DNA of 64,000 nucleotides from Lithobates sylvaticus (taxonomy: Eukaryota; Chordata; Amphibia; Anura; Ranidae): positions 373,514,945 through 373,578,944 of the forward strand of contig CM053030.1 of NCBI GenBank assembly GCA_028564925.1, written 5' to 3'. The notes under the pieces are model-generated. The model was not told where the DNA came from. It made no database searches and worked only from the letters and a program-made list of their open reading frames with translations. This document shows, piece by piece, positions 45,861 to 57,166 of this stretch (positions are counted from its first letter, which is position 1; every line of letters begins with the position of its first letter). The position numbers and the translations under genes were made by a program.

Positions 45861-46295
45861 AGGAAAAAATATTACTATGATCTTTATTTCAAATTTATTT
45901 CATTGGTTAGCATGAGGTGGACCTCTGCCAGTTTTTTTATTTGGTGTCGTGTTGGGGAGATTTCCCTTGACTCCTTGTTCTATAGACATGACAGGAAGTG
46001 AATGGAATTTTTTCCAGGGGGAGACAAAATCCCCTCATAGACTGTCACCAAATAGTTGAACTCCTTTTTCCGACAGCTGTAAAATGTTATACTTCTGTCA
46101 CTTTCCATTCTACCTGGACAAATAGAGGGTGAATCTCCCCATCTGGAGCACAGCCAACAATGACAACTTCCAAGAGGCTCTAAGCCTTTTCCAATCTATC
46201 TAAAACTAATTATGATTTTTTTTTTTTTTTTTTAATAATTCCTAATCTCTTAATGTAATCCTAAATCTTTTATGTGATCTTTGTTAATCTCCTCC
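45861..46295. other. No gene seen
   Basis: T-rich mixed sequence; part (45930-46180) resembles the dispersed block at 43010-43250. No frame with a domain. Confidence 0.45.
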
Positions 46296-47139
46296 TGAGG
46301 GGGAATTCACACTGATGTGCACTAAAATGCATGGAAAATGCATGTACGTTTCCATGCATTTTAGTCACCTTTTAACACGTGTTGATATACTTTGGGCATT
46401 TTGATGTGCGTTGATGCGTTGATGTGTGTTGTAGCTCTCATTAAAGCACACTGCTTTTTTACAGGACTTCATTTGACATCACATCCTGTGGATAGAGAAG
46501 GAGTGTCCGGAAGACATATTCATTTTTGGAGAATTTTTGTATAGATTTTTCCCCTTTTTTTGGAAACAGGATGTCCAAACAACAGCCCTAATCATTGTGA
46601 TAACACTAGCTATACTGAGAAGGAGGAGGCGTATGAGCAGATTGGGGCAAACAAGACAACGCTATTAGCTACATCCATTGTACATCCAAGGGCAGTTTTG
46701 GACCATATACTAGGATTTAGAAGAAGGTCACCCTAAAAAATACTTTGCCTATACATGGATGTTCATTAGGAAAGTATGTGTGTAAAATCTATGTAATGTG
46801 TTTGTTGCTAGAGTTAGAGGGTTAAGTTAGAGTTTAAGTTGGGTTTAGGGTTAAAATAGGGTTAGTGTTATGTTCAGGATTAAGTTAGGGTTCGAGTTAA
46901 GTTAAGGTTAAATCAGGGTTAGTCAAGGCTAACCTTTACTTGTGTTTCGCTTGTGTTTCGCTGTGTCGATCTGCATTTTACACGTGTTGACCTGCATTGC
47001 GTTGCATTTTAACACAACGCAGCGTTGTGGTGTGAAAAGAACACATTAAAAACAATTGTTTTTTAGATGTGCTTGTGTTGACCTGCTTTTTACAGCTGTG
47101 CTTAAATGCAGATAAACGCACTAGTGTGAATTAGCCCTG
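46296..47139. mobile_element. MITE with GAATTCACACTGATG / CACTAGTGTGAATT ends
   Basis: The left end GGGGAATTCACACTGATG mirrors the right end CACTAGTGTGAATTAGCCC. Interior CATGGAAAATGCATG / CATGCATTTTAG and GTTGACCTGC repeats give extensive folding. No transposase. It carries an internal telomere-like array at 46800-46930. Confidence 0.68.
46800..46930. repeat. Degenerate telomere-like TTAGGG array
   Basis: Irregular TTAGGG, GTTAAG and GGGTTTAGGGTTAA-type words recur over about 130 bp. The words resemble the vertebrate telomere repeat but spacing and sequence are irregular. It lies in the middle of a MITE, so it is most likely a local tandem expansion or captured sequence and not a chromosome end. 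Confidence 0.65.
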
Positions 47140-48469
47140 AAAATGGCAGTTACCTGGCTGTCTCTGGCCTCAGTTCTTTCTGATCGGAATCAGTAACAAC
47201 TCTTAAAATGTTTTCTAAAAAAGAATTGTGCTTACATGTGCACCTGGGAAGTTATATGTAACACTGAATGTACTGATCTATACAGTTTACCTACTCTTCT
47301 TGTTCTTTGTTTCAATTTTTTCTCGATTTTTTTTTTTTTTTTTTTTTTTACTTTGCTTATTCCTGGATTGTGCACAAGAGCTCAAAATAAGACTGTTAAT
47401 TGCTATATGATGTCTTCTCAATAAAGACCAACCTTGTTAAAAAAAAAAAGAAAAATAATTGTACTTAGTACTATAGAAATACTTAAGTTGCCAGTGTTGA
47501 TCTTCCAACATGAACCCTTTCATAAGCTACAAAATATTCTGCCCCTAAACATATTTCAATTAACTCATGCAAAGAGTCTAACTGTTAAAATTATTCAGTT
47601 CTTCTAATGAAACATTGCTATTCCTTTAACTATCAGATGATTTAAAGCTAAACTTCAGACAGATCTAAAGAAATATAAATTAATTGAGTTGTGCATTCTT
47701 TTAATACAGTAATTAAATGCATTTTCATAAACAACTAGCATAAGTACCAGATTGTGTCTTGAATCATTCCCTACACAACAGCACTAAGGCTGGAAAAAAC
47801 TGGGGGACAGCTGTCTGATTGGGTGCTGACGCCCCACAAGACCTTGGAGCCCATCTTGGGTCAAAGCAGTGTCTATTTAAGACTCTGGCTCCCAGGTTTG
47901 GCACACTTTGTGCGAGTGGCTAATGTAGGGACAGGTTCCCCCATGTGGCAGGGACAGCACAGCAGCAGAGAGAGGTTCCAGAGCAGTAGAGAAAGTGCAG
48001 GAACCATGCTATCTCCACTTAGGAAGCCTCCCATTTGTGTGTGAACTGGCCAGGCCGCATTCCCGCTCCTCCCAGCAGAAGCTGCCGGCATTATCACAGG
48101 ATACACTCCTCTGCTACACTTGCATAAGTGTCTCCGGTTGGCTGTGTCTACCCATTGGGACTTTGCCAATAGACTGCTCTCTTTCATCTCGGCCTCTGTG
48201 TGATCTCTGCTCGCCGACACACCATGCTGAAATCTGACCCAAAGCAGGCTGAGGGTGGAGAGGTGACAATGTTGCATTCCTATACTCTAAAAAATTGCTG
48301 TCACCAGTCCTTTACACGTCCATTTGGCAGACGTGCACAAATTGTTAAAGTGGCTAGAATTCAAGATTCTTTGGTAGGTATATTAGTTTGCAGTTTATGC
48401 ATATTTTAACTATAATCAGCTGTTTACCTTGAGTTCTGCTTTTAATAAAAATGGTAAAGAGAACCCCAG
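47140..48469. other. No gene seen
   Basis: A/T-rich to about 47780, with T-runs at 47326-47349 and an A-run near 47438. GC-richer from 47780 to 48250 with overlapping frames on both strands, which could be an old LTR-like repeat. No domain recognised. Confidence 0.42.
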
Positions 48470-48611
48470 TAGGGTTGCCACCTCATCCTCTTTAAACCCA
48501 TACATGTATTAATTACACAGGTTTTGTGGTCGATTAAGGTGGTAATTAAACTCACTTGGTGCCTTATCTGGATTAAATTATCCTCAGAAAGGGGATGAGG
48601 TGGCAACCCTA
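48470..48611. mobile_element. 142-bp MITE, TAGGGTTGCCACC ends
   Basis: Perfect terminal inverted repeats TAGGGTTGCCACCTCATCC and GGATGAGGTGGCAACCCTA, with a short A/T-rich centre. TAGGG-type ends suggest hAT, but the eight flanking bases on each side do not match. Non-coding. Confidence 0.85.
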
Positions 48612-50559
48612 TCCAAGAGCAGTATACACTGTACTTTATAAAACAAGTCATGTTGGAGGACTTGCAATTGCTGGTCTCCTTCCGAAAACGAAAGTTGCCT
48701 GATTGTCTTAAAATGTATCTTTTTGAATCATTGACACTAAACACGTATATGGCCAATAAAATCAGAATCAAATAAGAACACTTTATCTGCATGGTTGGTT
48801 CACGTTTGTGAAACAAAGTATTGAAACCACTGGATCAGTGTGACAGCCAGGCACCTAGGAATTGATAGAGCCAGAGGTCAACAAATATTAATATTATTAA
48901 TATTATAACTTTTCTTATTATACAGGATGTATACAGTATAGCGTTTGCACAGCACTTTACAATATAAAGGCTCCGGTCCCAGCTGATGCCTCTTATGAGG
49001 AAATGCGTTGGGTGGAGCAGCATACCTTAGACGTCACCACGATCAGCTTGTTGGCAAGATCCACAGCTGTGTTACTTATGTGATTTTTACTGCTTTCGTG
49101 AATGTGAGTTATACATATTTTTTTAATAAATCTGTGTAGGAAGTACTACACCATGAAGTCTTTTCCTTCCATTACTCTCTTTGTCTGAGATGATCTGGAG
49201 ACAGATGATCCATATCCAAGATAGATCCCTTATTCAAAATAGCCCGGTCCCATTGAGGAGGTGCAGTGTGCAGAGGATTACTAGGAGAGGATTTTCTGTG
49301 CTGGATTCTTTTGTATGAGCCCATTTGATCTCTAAAATCTGAGATCCAACAGATCTGGTAAGCAGCTTTGATTTTATTTGAAGGAGAACACATCGAGTGA
49401 ATTTTGACCCTCATCTGTTTGATTTTGAACACTGGTTGGACACTTTGGAATATTTTTCCTTTTTGGGAATGTTTTTTATTTTTCTTGAATGATTGATGTT
49501 TTTTTTTTATTATCACATTTATTATTATGTACACCTTATAATATATAATTGTTTGTTGGGTAGCGCGCTTATACCTTTCTCACATTTCCTTAGCTAAAGT
49601 ATTCTGGCTTCCTTAAGCAGCAGCATCTTCAGTATATATATCACTCTTTCAAGTGCACTAGCAGTGCAAAGTGGATTTTCCTTTAGTAAATAACCCCCCA
49701 TATGTCCATGTTTAGGCTGGTGCCATTACCACTGCCCCAGGTTTCTTGTATCAGGCTGGCTCCTTTCTCTTGCAGCATCCTATGGTGCCACCTTGACAGG
49801 TAGGGACTAGAATTGTGTCTCAGTACACTGTAACATAAACAGAAATCCAGAGCTTAGAATAGCCATGCACTCCCATACTCCTCCTTCCTCCTACCCTTTC
49901 CCTTCTCCAAATGAACAGACTGCACTGTCCTCTGTTAACAAATTCCTGTGAAGACCAGAAGTTCCAGAAAGCAGCACTGAGAAAGCAGGAGTCAGCAGCA
50001 TTAAGCGCTGTAAACTTCAAGTGCTGGGGTATGAATTTTAACAAAGAGCTTACTGGGAAATGTTTATTGTATTGTGCTCAATGTGTTTAACTAAAAACTC
50101 TGAGGATTTAATACTGCTTTGACTGCTCTTTGATTCTATCATCTTTTTAAAGCCTAGTTAAGTAAATTTAGCACTGGACCTGTAGGCTTATCTTATTAGT
50201 ATTGCTGTCCTATCTTAAGGTATTCATGTTTATGTGGGTGATGTGGATCCCAGGAAGGTGGTTTCTATGCCCTCGAGGATTCCTATGGTCTCCTTGGCTT
50301 GTAGTGTAATGTAAAAAAATGTAGATTGAAGTGCCACACTACTGCTTAAATGTCCAGATACGACTTTATTCCAATAAAGGTCAGGGAGACGATCAAAAGA
50401 GCGTCCACTGCACTGGGGAGTCCAAAACTGCCCACTTCATTGGGGCTGGAAAAAACATATTGACTTCTCCATATCGATTGATGAGATTTTATTGGAAGAT
50501 GTGGCACTATAACAGTAATAATAACATTTACTAACATTTACATGGCTAAAGTATAACCA
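48612..50559. other. Unassigned; possible Penelope-type tail at 48960-49560
   Basis: No gene. Near 48984-49010 a hammerhead-like core (CTGATG, then a CCTC/GAGG stem, then AAATGCGT) precedes an A/T-rich stretch with AATAAATCTGTGTAGGAAG, a layout like the 3' region of the PLE at the right of this window. No coding trace supports it. 49600-50559 shows nothing recognisable. Confidence 0.35.
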
Positions 50560-51375
50560 CTAAAAAATTTAAAGTGACAAAATGCCAAGTTCCCTCCCAG
50601 CACTACTCTTCCATCAGCCAAAGAGCCTGTCAGAGAATGACTACCAGACATTTGACTACTACAAATGTGCATGCAGGAAGAATAGCTAATAGAAATGCAA
50701 GCAGAATTCTCAACAGAAAGGTGACTAGGCATGTGCACAGGAATGGGTGTGCACTCAATGCATGTTGGCGCCAGACAGACTATTTAAAGGGGCTCTTCCT
50801 CATGCTCGAGTGCTGACTGGTGTATCAACTGTTCCCTGTGTCCTGCTATTACTCTGCTTGTTCCCTTGTTGCTGGCTTGGCTTGCCTCTGACCTGAACTT
50901 GGATCCTGCCTCTGCTTTGTCGCCAGTTCCTGACCCCAGCTCCGTTCTTGACCACGTCTCTGTCTTATGTCTCATACCTTGCTGCTGACCTTGGCTATCC
51001 ATGTGACCGCGCTGCTGTTCCCGGCTCTCACATCTGGTTTAAGTGCCTATCTGGCTGTCATCTGTATCAGCTCTGCTCATCACTGCGAGTTCATGTCTCA
51101 AGCCTGCTGGGAGCTCTCACAAACCTCGCACCTGGAACACACAGCCTGTGTGGAGTGCCCCTTTAATGTCGGCTGGCTCAGCTACTGTTTCTGACCTGAT
51201 GTTCTGCCAGCCTGCGAGGGTATGCATCCCCTGCTGCAAGCACTCCTATCAATACCTGCCTGCACTCGTGTTCCTCCTGTCCCTCAGTACCCTCTGTTCC
51301 ATCTTCAGTAGGATCTGGACTGGAGATACAAGAGAGGGCAACCTCGTCATTTCAGTCTTCGATCAGGTACACGTC
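50560..51375 (+). other. Probable LTR fragment of Gypsy type
   Basis: The stretch has a TATTTAAAGG box near 50781, followed by a pyrimidine-rich CCTGACC/CTTGGCTTGCC repeat region, a style shared with the LTR at 19549-19973 (CTATTTAAACTGCC, then CTGTCTCTGACTACGC, on its own strand). No TG...CA edges or target duplication were found. It abuts a LINE fragment at about 51376. Fossil, tentative. Confidence 0.38.
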
Positions 51376-51760
51376 AGAGCCCAATTTACACAAGAGAGCT
51401 AGCAGGCTAGGGATCTGGCCCTGGTTAAGATCACAAACATTAATCGGAGAGAACAGCATATTATTGATTTTACATTTAAGAATAAGGAATCTACGCCCTA
51501 GGTCACTTAGCTCTTGGACATCCGAGATGGGGAGAGAAGAATGGAAACCTATAGCCACACCTCTAGACTTACTGGATTATTACAGAGATGCCACTTGGCA
51601 TAGTGGCTGGTAGACATGGGTGGAACTGATGATGTTTTAAAATGTGTCTCCTATAAGAAAAGCACATGAACTCACTATCTATGCATGTTATATAGTATTT
51701 GTGATTGTTTCTGTGGGGTATTAAGTCCTCTTACGTTCAGGGACCCAAATTTTATTGAGG
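51376..51760 (-). pseudogene. LINE endonuclease N-terminus fragment
   Basis: On the minus strand the text opens SLNVRGLNTPQKQSQILN, the start of L1-type ORF2 endonucleases. Further on it has KSRGVAIGFHSSLPISDVQ and GRRFLILKCKINNM, matching the core strands of that domain. Several stops interrupt the first third, for example between LNTI and HA and after GDTF, and the domain ends abruptly at about 51376. Non-functional. Confidence 0.7.
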
Positions 51761-53295
51761 ACATAATAGTTGATAAAATACTATCAGGAGTATCATGAGG
51801 TCAGACAATATCCATCGGATGCCACAGAAAAGGGAAAAGAAAAGAAAGAAGAAAAAAAGAAAGGAATCCAGTTCTAACTGGACTCACAAAAAATTTAATA
51901 ACTCTGACGCTCAATCCGCCTGAAAAATCCTAAGTGGAAGTCTGTAGGGGGCAAGAGCCTGTCCGGGGTCCTGAGCCCACTCCTGCTCCTAAAAAACGGG
52001 AAAAAAAACGGGGAAGGAGAGCCTTTCCTAATTTAACTCTACCAACTGAAATACACTCAGAAAACAATCCCCAAGGGTAACATCATTTGTAGAGTAAATG
52101 CCAGATCAAGTGAGCCCACTGAAACCCCAGGAAAAGCGAGAGCTCTGGGCCTAAGATACAGTCCAGGGATTTGTATTCAAAGGGCAATACTGCAAAGTGT
52201 CACTCACGATCCCAAACTATCCACGGGGTCACTCAAGATATGTAATAAAGCAAGCTTAACACTATTGCTGTAATAGTCACACACCTCAGTACAAAATTCT
52301 AAAACATTACCCACACAGGAGAGTTGTATACCCCTCAACCCAGACCCTCTACCCCAAAAGAGCAGAATAATCATGAGCGCAGGGGGACAGTCTCCCATTA
52401 AGCAGTAAGACCCCAATAAATGGAAGTGGAATTATATTCCTAGAGAAAAAAAAACAGGAGCCAATAAAGAACCCAACTCCATTTTGAAATAAGTTCAAAC
52501 AATGACCTTAGCAGAGTACAAGAAGGTCTTTACAAACCACCAAGCATAGTTTCAGCCTTGAGATAGGTGCTTAAACATATGTGCCCACAAAGGTTTCGGG
52601 AAAAGCGAGGGTCTGCTCCTATGTGTCCCCATAACATAATACACGATAAATAATACAAGAGCTCTCAAAAAGATTCCAGCCTGTCTGTGAGATCACCAAT
52701 TCATATAATAGAATAAATAAATAAATCATACCTTCCAAGAGTGGATGGCAAGTCCCACAACCCGAACCAATCCAGCTCAAGTGCAGAGAATACAGCCCCC
52801 CCCCCCCAACAAAAAGGCATGGTTCACCCCCTAGTGGAGCAAGACAAAAAAAAAAAAAAAGGGAACTCACTCCAGTTCATTTTAATTGCATCCTCTATGG
52901 TGCCATAACAGAGGCCTTCTCAGGAATTAGTCTAAACAGAGTGCTGGGCAGTGTGCATAACTGTTACCCCATACAATAATTGAAAAAATATCAACCTAAT
53001 ATAGCTCCATCCATGTATCATAGCAGAACAAGCCTAGAGAAACTGATAACTAAATGTAAGCATCAAAAAGAGAGGCCTGTGCAAGTATACCTTTGGAAAA
53101 TGGTTAATATCAAAAGAGAAAAAATCTCTGCATCCAAGGCCGGGAGCCCTGTATGGGCTAACCAGCATTGGAGAAGGGGATTGCATCAAAACCTGAAAAA
53201 AATATGTATCTATAGAGAGTGCATAAAAAAGAAAAAAATGTAAAATGACACCCAGATGACATCAAGTAAAGTCTCTTTAAAAGACTTCTTAGCTT
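51761..53295 (-). other. LINE inter-ORF or unassigned region
   Basis: Between the ORF1 pieces and the ORF2 start. It contains A-runs and a C-run (52796-52808), but no frame with a recognised domain on either strand. It may be the spacer of the LINE or a separate insertion. Confidence 0.4.
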
Positions 53296-53524
53296 CCGAA
53301 AATTTTTATAGCACTGATCATGTAATAATGTCACTGGTCCCCAAAAAGTGTAATTTGGGGTCAGCTTTGTCTGCTGCAATGTCGCAGTCTGGCTAAAAAT
53401 CACAAATCGCCGCCATTACTAGTAAAAACAATATAAAAAAATAAAAGTCCCTAAATCTATCCCATAGTTTGTAGACGCGATAACTTTTGCGCAAACCAAT
53501 CAATATGCGCCTATTGAGATTTTA

Positions 53525-54020
53525 CACTGTTAAATACGTTGGAGGAAGCCTATAAAGAAGGAAGGTTACCCAACTCAATGCGGGAGGCTACCATCATAAT
53601 TTTACAGAAAGAAGGGAAGGATCCCCTAGACACCTCGGCATATAGACCAATCTCCCTACTGTGCTCCGACATAAAAATATTGGCCACAGTGTTAGCAGGC
53701 CGGCTGAGCAAGGTCATTGCAAGGCTGGTGCATCCGGACCAGACCGGTTTTATAGCCGACAGATCAACAAGCATTAATATAAGGAGAGCTTTCCTGAATG
53801 TACAAGATCCGGTGGTGAGCGAGGGACCAGGAGTGGTTTTGGCACTCGATGTAACAAAAGCATTCGACAGTGTGGAGTGGGGATACATTTGGAGAGTGCT
53901 GGAGAAGTTTGGGATGGGTCCCTCGTTCGCCAGATGGATAAGATTGCTTTATGATAAACCAAAGGCCAGGCTGAAAATTAATAGTGAACTCTCAGAAGAT
54001 TTGAGTTGGAGAGGGGGACG
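53525..54020 (+). CDS. LINE reverse transcriptase, N-terminal part
   Basis: Open from the 5' truncation; first Met at 53539. It reads MREATIIILQKEGKDPLDTS, then AYRPISLLCSDIKILATVLA, DQTGFIADRSTSINI and LALDVTKAFDSVEW, which holds the first catalytic Asp. These are RT fingers and palm motifs of the L1/Tx1 type. The frame shifts near 54015-54030 at SWRGG / ERGTRQGCP, where the next part continues. The endonuclease domain is not present. Confidence 0.85.
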
Positions 54021-55817
54021 AGACAGGGGTGTCCCCTGTCACCCCTCCTCTTCGCGCTCGTAATGGAACCTCTCGCCATTGCTATTAGAAACAGCATAGA
54101 TATAACAGGTTTCCAAAAGAAGGGGGGGAGGGAGGAAAAAATCGCTTTATATGCGGATGACGTCTTATTGTTCTTGGGGGATTTAAATTGCTCGTTAATT
54201 AGTGCAATGAGTATAGTGGAGAAATTCGGCAGGTTTACAGGGCTCGAAATAAATTGGAAGAAATCAGAGCTACTCCCAATGAACTCAAATGTGCAAGGCA
54301 GAATATCAGGAATGCCCCAGTTGGAAGTGGTTAATGCATTGAGGTATTTGGGAGTGGTTCTGACGAAAGATCCTAATCAATATGTGAATCTTAATCTGGT
54401 ACCATTGCTGATTAAATTTAAAAAGAAGATAGCTGTCTGGAAACACCTTCCTCTTTCAGTTGCGGGACGATGTGCTTTAATAAAGATGATCTGGATGCCG
54501 CAACTCCTGTATGTGCTACACAATTCCACGGTGTGGGTATGCAGGAGTTGGTTCCGGAAAATCGAGACCCTTTTTAGGGAACTTATTTGGAAAGGCGGTC
54601 AAACTAGAATCCCTCTCTCTACCCTCCAGCTCCCAGTGACAAAGGGAGGTCTCGCGGTCTCCCACCCGGAGCAGTACTTCCTGGCGGCTCAGATGCAGCA
54701 GCTGTTGGGCTGTGGGGTTCCGGGAGGAGGCACCCCGAACCTAGAATTAATACTGGCGGAAGCGGGTCATGATACATCAATAGAAACATTAGAGGCGGGC
54801 TCATTCGGGAATGAATACCCTACTATAAAAATGATAAGAAAAACCTGGGCAACGGTTAAAAAACAATTACATTATAAAGGTACGATTGAACAAACGCCCC
54901 TTTGGAATAATAAAAATCTTAAAGAGATCTATATGATTGGTAAAATAAGGGACTGGGAAAGAAATGGGATCACTAGACTGTGCCATTTATATAGAGGTAA
55001 CACACTGAAAAAATTTACGGAATTAAAACGAGAGTTTAATGTAGCACAATACTCCCATTTCTCATACCTACAAGTGGAGCATGCATTGGGGGTACAGTTT
55101 TTAGAACAACCATTAAGATGGCAAAAAATGCCACTCTTCCAAAAGATCCTGCAGATAGGTTCAACTAAAGGGCTGATATCAGGCTTATATGAATACATGG
55201 GACAGTATACAGATCCGAAGGGCAGACTTGAAAAGGTAAAAGTGCAATGGGAAAAAGATCTTGGCTCAATACCGGATAAGCAATGGAGAAGAATTCTGGA
55301 GAAAGGGTCAAAGGTGTCAGTATCCCCCCAGCAGAGAGTGTCACATTTAATGCTAATTAATAGAGCATATTATACCCCCAAGCGGCTGTTTAGATTTGGC
55401 AGAAGGGTTGATGATAAGTGTCCCAGATGTCAAATAACAGGAGATCTTATCCACATGTTGTGGAATTGTCCCAAACTAGTTCACTACTGGAAGGAGGTGA
55501 CTAACAGTATAAGTGCGATATTTGGAGTGAAAATAGAGCTGGAACCCAAAGGATGTATACTGGGGTATAGAGAAGAACAGGAAGAGAGTAAAAGTAAAAC
55601 TACGGCAGTGTTGAGATGTTTATTTCAAGCTAGAAAACTAATAGCAGGTAAATGGCAATCAAAGGAACCTCCCACAGTGGAAAACTGGATGGGGATAGTG
55701 AATGAGACCTTATACAGAGAGAAGGCGGTATATATGAAGAGAGATAATGTTCAAGAGTTTAATAGAATGTGGAGCCCATGGTTAACTAAAATGAACCCAC
55801 CAGAAGTTGTAGATTAG
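54006..55817 (+). CDS. LINE reverse transcriptase palm to C-terminus
   Basis: 603 residues starting MERGTRQGCPLSPLLFALVM, then the catalytic IALYADDVLLFLGDL (YADD box), the thumb, and near the end a Cys/His knuckle CPRCQITGDLIHMLWNCPKL. The C-terminus is KWQSKEPPTVENWM...WSPWL, then a stop at 55815-55817. It is free of internal stops, so the copy is fairly recent. Its role in an active element would be to copy LINE RNA at a nicked target in the nucleus. It cannot act here because the 5' half is lost and a frame shift lies upstream. Confidence 0.88.
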   Translation: MERGTRQGCPLSPLLFALVMEPLAIAIRNSIDITGFQKKGGREEKIALYADDVLLFLGDLNCSLISAMSIVEKFGRFTGLEINWKKSELLPMNSNVQGRISGMPQLEVVNALRYLGVVLTKDPNQYVNLNLVPLLIKFKKKIAVWKHLPLSVAGRCALIKMIWMPQLLYVLHNSTVWVCRSWFRKIETLFRELIWKGGQTRIPLSTLQLPVTKGGLAVSHPEQYFLAAQMQQLLGCGVPGGGTPNLELILAEAGHDTSIETLEAGSFGNEYPTIKMIRKTWATVKKQLHYKGTIEQTPLWNNKNLKEIYMIGKIRDWERNGITRLCHLYRGNTLKKFTELKREFNVAQYSHFSYLQVEHALGVQFLEQPLRWQKMPLFQKILQIGSTKGLISGLYEYMGQYTDPKGRLEKVKVQWEKDLGSIPDKQWRRILEKGSKVSVSPQQRVSHLMLINRAYYTPKRLFRFGRRVDDKCPRCQITGDLIHMLWNCPKLVHYWKEVTNSISAIFGVKIELEPKGCILGYREEQEESKSKTTAVLRCLFQARKLIAGKWQSKEPPTVENWMGIVNETLYREKAVYMKRDNVQEFNRMWSPWLTKMNPPEVVD

Positions 55818-56372
55818 AGAGGGAGGAGAGAGAATACTATATGGTTGTTCTCTGATTTGTTAAATGGAAGTGTAGCTACTAATGAACGGTATGTGCAATA
55901 GCAGAATGGCGGGGGTGGGAAAGGGGGTTGGGGAGAAAAGAGGCGAAGAAATTCCGTACGGTGTTGAATAGATCTTATGAAATGAAGAATACATAACCCT
56001 GATGCGATTGGTCTTTTGTTTTGCTTATTGTTACTTCGGTATACATGAAAAAAATTCAATAAAGAATAAATTTAAAAAAAAAGAATATGAATATACAGTA
56101 TATCGGCCTAAACTGATGAAGAAATTGTTTTTTTTTTAGTTTTGGGGGGATATTTATTATAGCAAAAAGGAAAAAATTGTGTGTTTTTTCAAAATTGACG
56201 CTCTTTTCTTGTTTATAGCGGGAAAAAATAAAAACCGCAGAGGTGATCAAATACCACCAAAAGAAAGCTCTATTTGTGGGGAAAAAAGGACGTAAATTTT
56301 GTTTGGGTACAACGTCACATGACTGCGCAATTGTTAGTTAAAGTGACGCAGTGCCATATCGCAAAAAATGGC

Positions 56373-56927
56373 CTGGTCATTAAGGGTACAAATCCTTCCA
56401 AACCTCCACTAGTTAAAGAAGTGCACCCGACATATAAAAATCACAGGGGAGCCTAGCAGCAGGATTGAGAGAGTCCAGGATCCGATGTACACGATCAACA
56501 TCAATTGAATCCATCACCGGGTTGCCTAGTAGTGTGTTGAAAATACTAGTCACTGTAGACTGTAGCACTTCCAACAGTATTGACTCAGGCATGCCCCTGA
56601 TATGAATGTTGTTTCGCCGATGTCGGTCCTCCAGATCATCAACATGAGACCACAGGGCTTGAATCTGGGTATGGTGGTTGGAAATCGCTATCTTGTGGTT
56701 TTCTTGCACAGACAGGATAGGTGAAACAACATTTTCCACCACATCCAAACAACCGTAAAAATTTTGAATGCTAGACCGAAGGTCCGCAATATCTCCCATA
56801 TCCCTCTTAGTGGGGAGTAATTGAAGGTACTTCTCTAAGATATGTGGCCTTTCGCCTGTCTCATTATTGCTGCCTGAGTCTGACCTATGATTCACTCAAC
56901 ACCGGGCCAGTTTCTCCCTCATCATCA
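56373..56927 (-). pseudogene. LINE ORF1 fragment, copy 1
   Basis: A minus-strand frame of 160 residues (56895-56413): ERPHILEKYLQLLPTKRDMG, a helical coiled-coil-like stretch, then HVDDLEDRHRRNNIHIRGMP and VDRVHRILDS...ARLPCDFYMS. The LEDRHRRNNIHIRG block is the entry of the RNA-binding domain of L1-type ORF1 proteins, which coat LINE RNA as trimers. The N-terminus is cut where MITE text begins at 56928; the C-terminus stops early. A second copy follows at 57167. Confidence 0.75.
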
Positions 56928-57166
56928 ATATGCGCCTATTGAGATTTTTTTTTTACCAAAAATATGAATATACAGTATATCGGCCTAAACTGATGAAGAC
57001 ATTTGTTTTTTTTTTAATTTTGGGAGGATATTTATTATAGCAAAAAGGAAAAAAATATTGTGTGTTTTCAAAACTGTCGCTCTTTTTTTGTTTATAGCGG
57101 AAAAAATAAAAACCGCAGAGGTGATCAAATACCACCAAAAAAAAGCTCTATTTGTGGGAAAACATC
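56928..57166. mobile_element. Family B MITE fragment (duplicated piece)
   Basis: The text CAATATGCGCCTATTGAGAT through CAGAGGTGATCAAATACCAC matches 53503-53524 plus 56090-56270 without the LINE. It therefore shows the empty site of that LINE insertion. It is cut sharply against ORF1 text on both sides. Confidence 0.8.

Larger units (their letters stand above)
53525..56085 (+). mobile_element. 5'-truncated L1/Tx1-clade LINE in a MITE
   Basis: A 2.56-kb plus-strand LINE. It begins inside the reverse-transcriptase region and ends with a 3' UTR (55818-56085) bearing CAATAAAGAATAAA and a short A-run. Both borders are defined because it splits a family B MITE whose uninterrupted text is seen at 56928. 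No clear target duplication was found. It differs in sequence from the minus-strand LINE at 27687 but has the same domain order. Confidence 0.85.
53296..56372. mobile_element. Family B MITE copy 4, split by a LINE
   Basis: Blocks 53296-53524 and 56086-56372 are the two halves of a family B element. The left carries GACGCGATAACTTTTGCGCA and CAATATGCGCCTATTGAGAT, the right CAGTATATCGGCCTAAACTG and CAGAGGTGATCAAATACCAC. The join point is given by the partial copy at 56928, where the two texts are continuous. A plus-strand LINE lies between the halves. The right edge GGTCATTAAGGG touches LINE ORF1 text. Confidence 0.75.

Noticed and set aside
46800-46930. True telomere or chromosome fusion point
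   Set aside because: The words are irregular, the array is short and it lies inside a MITE with ends on both sides.
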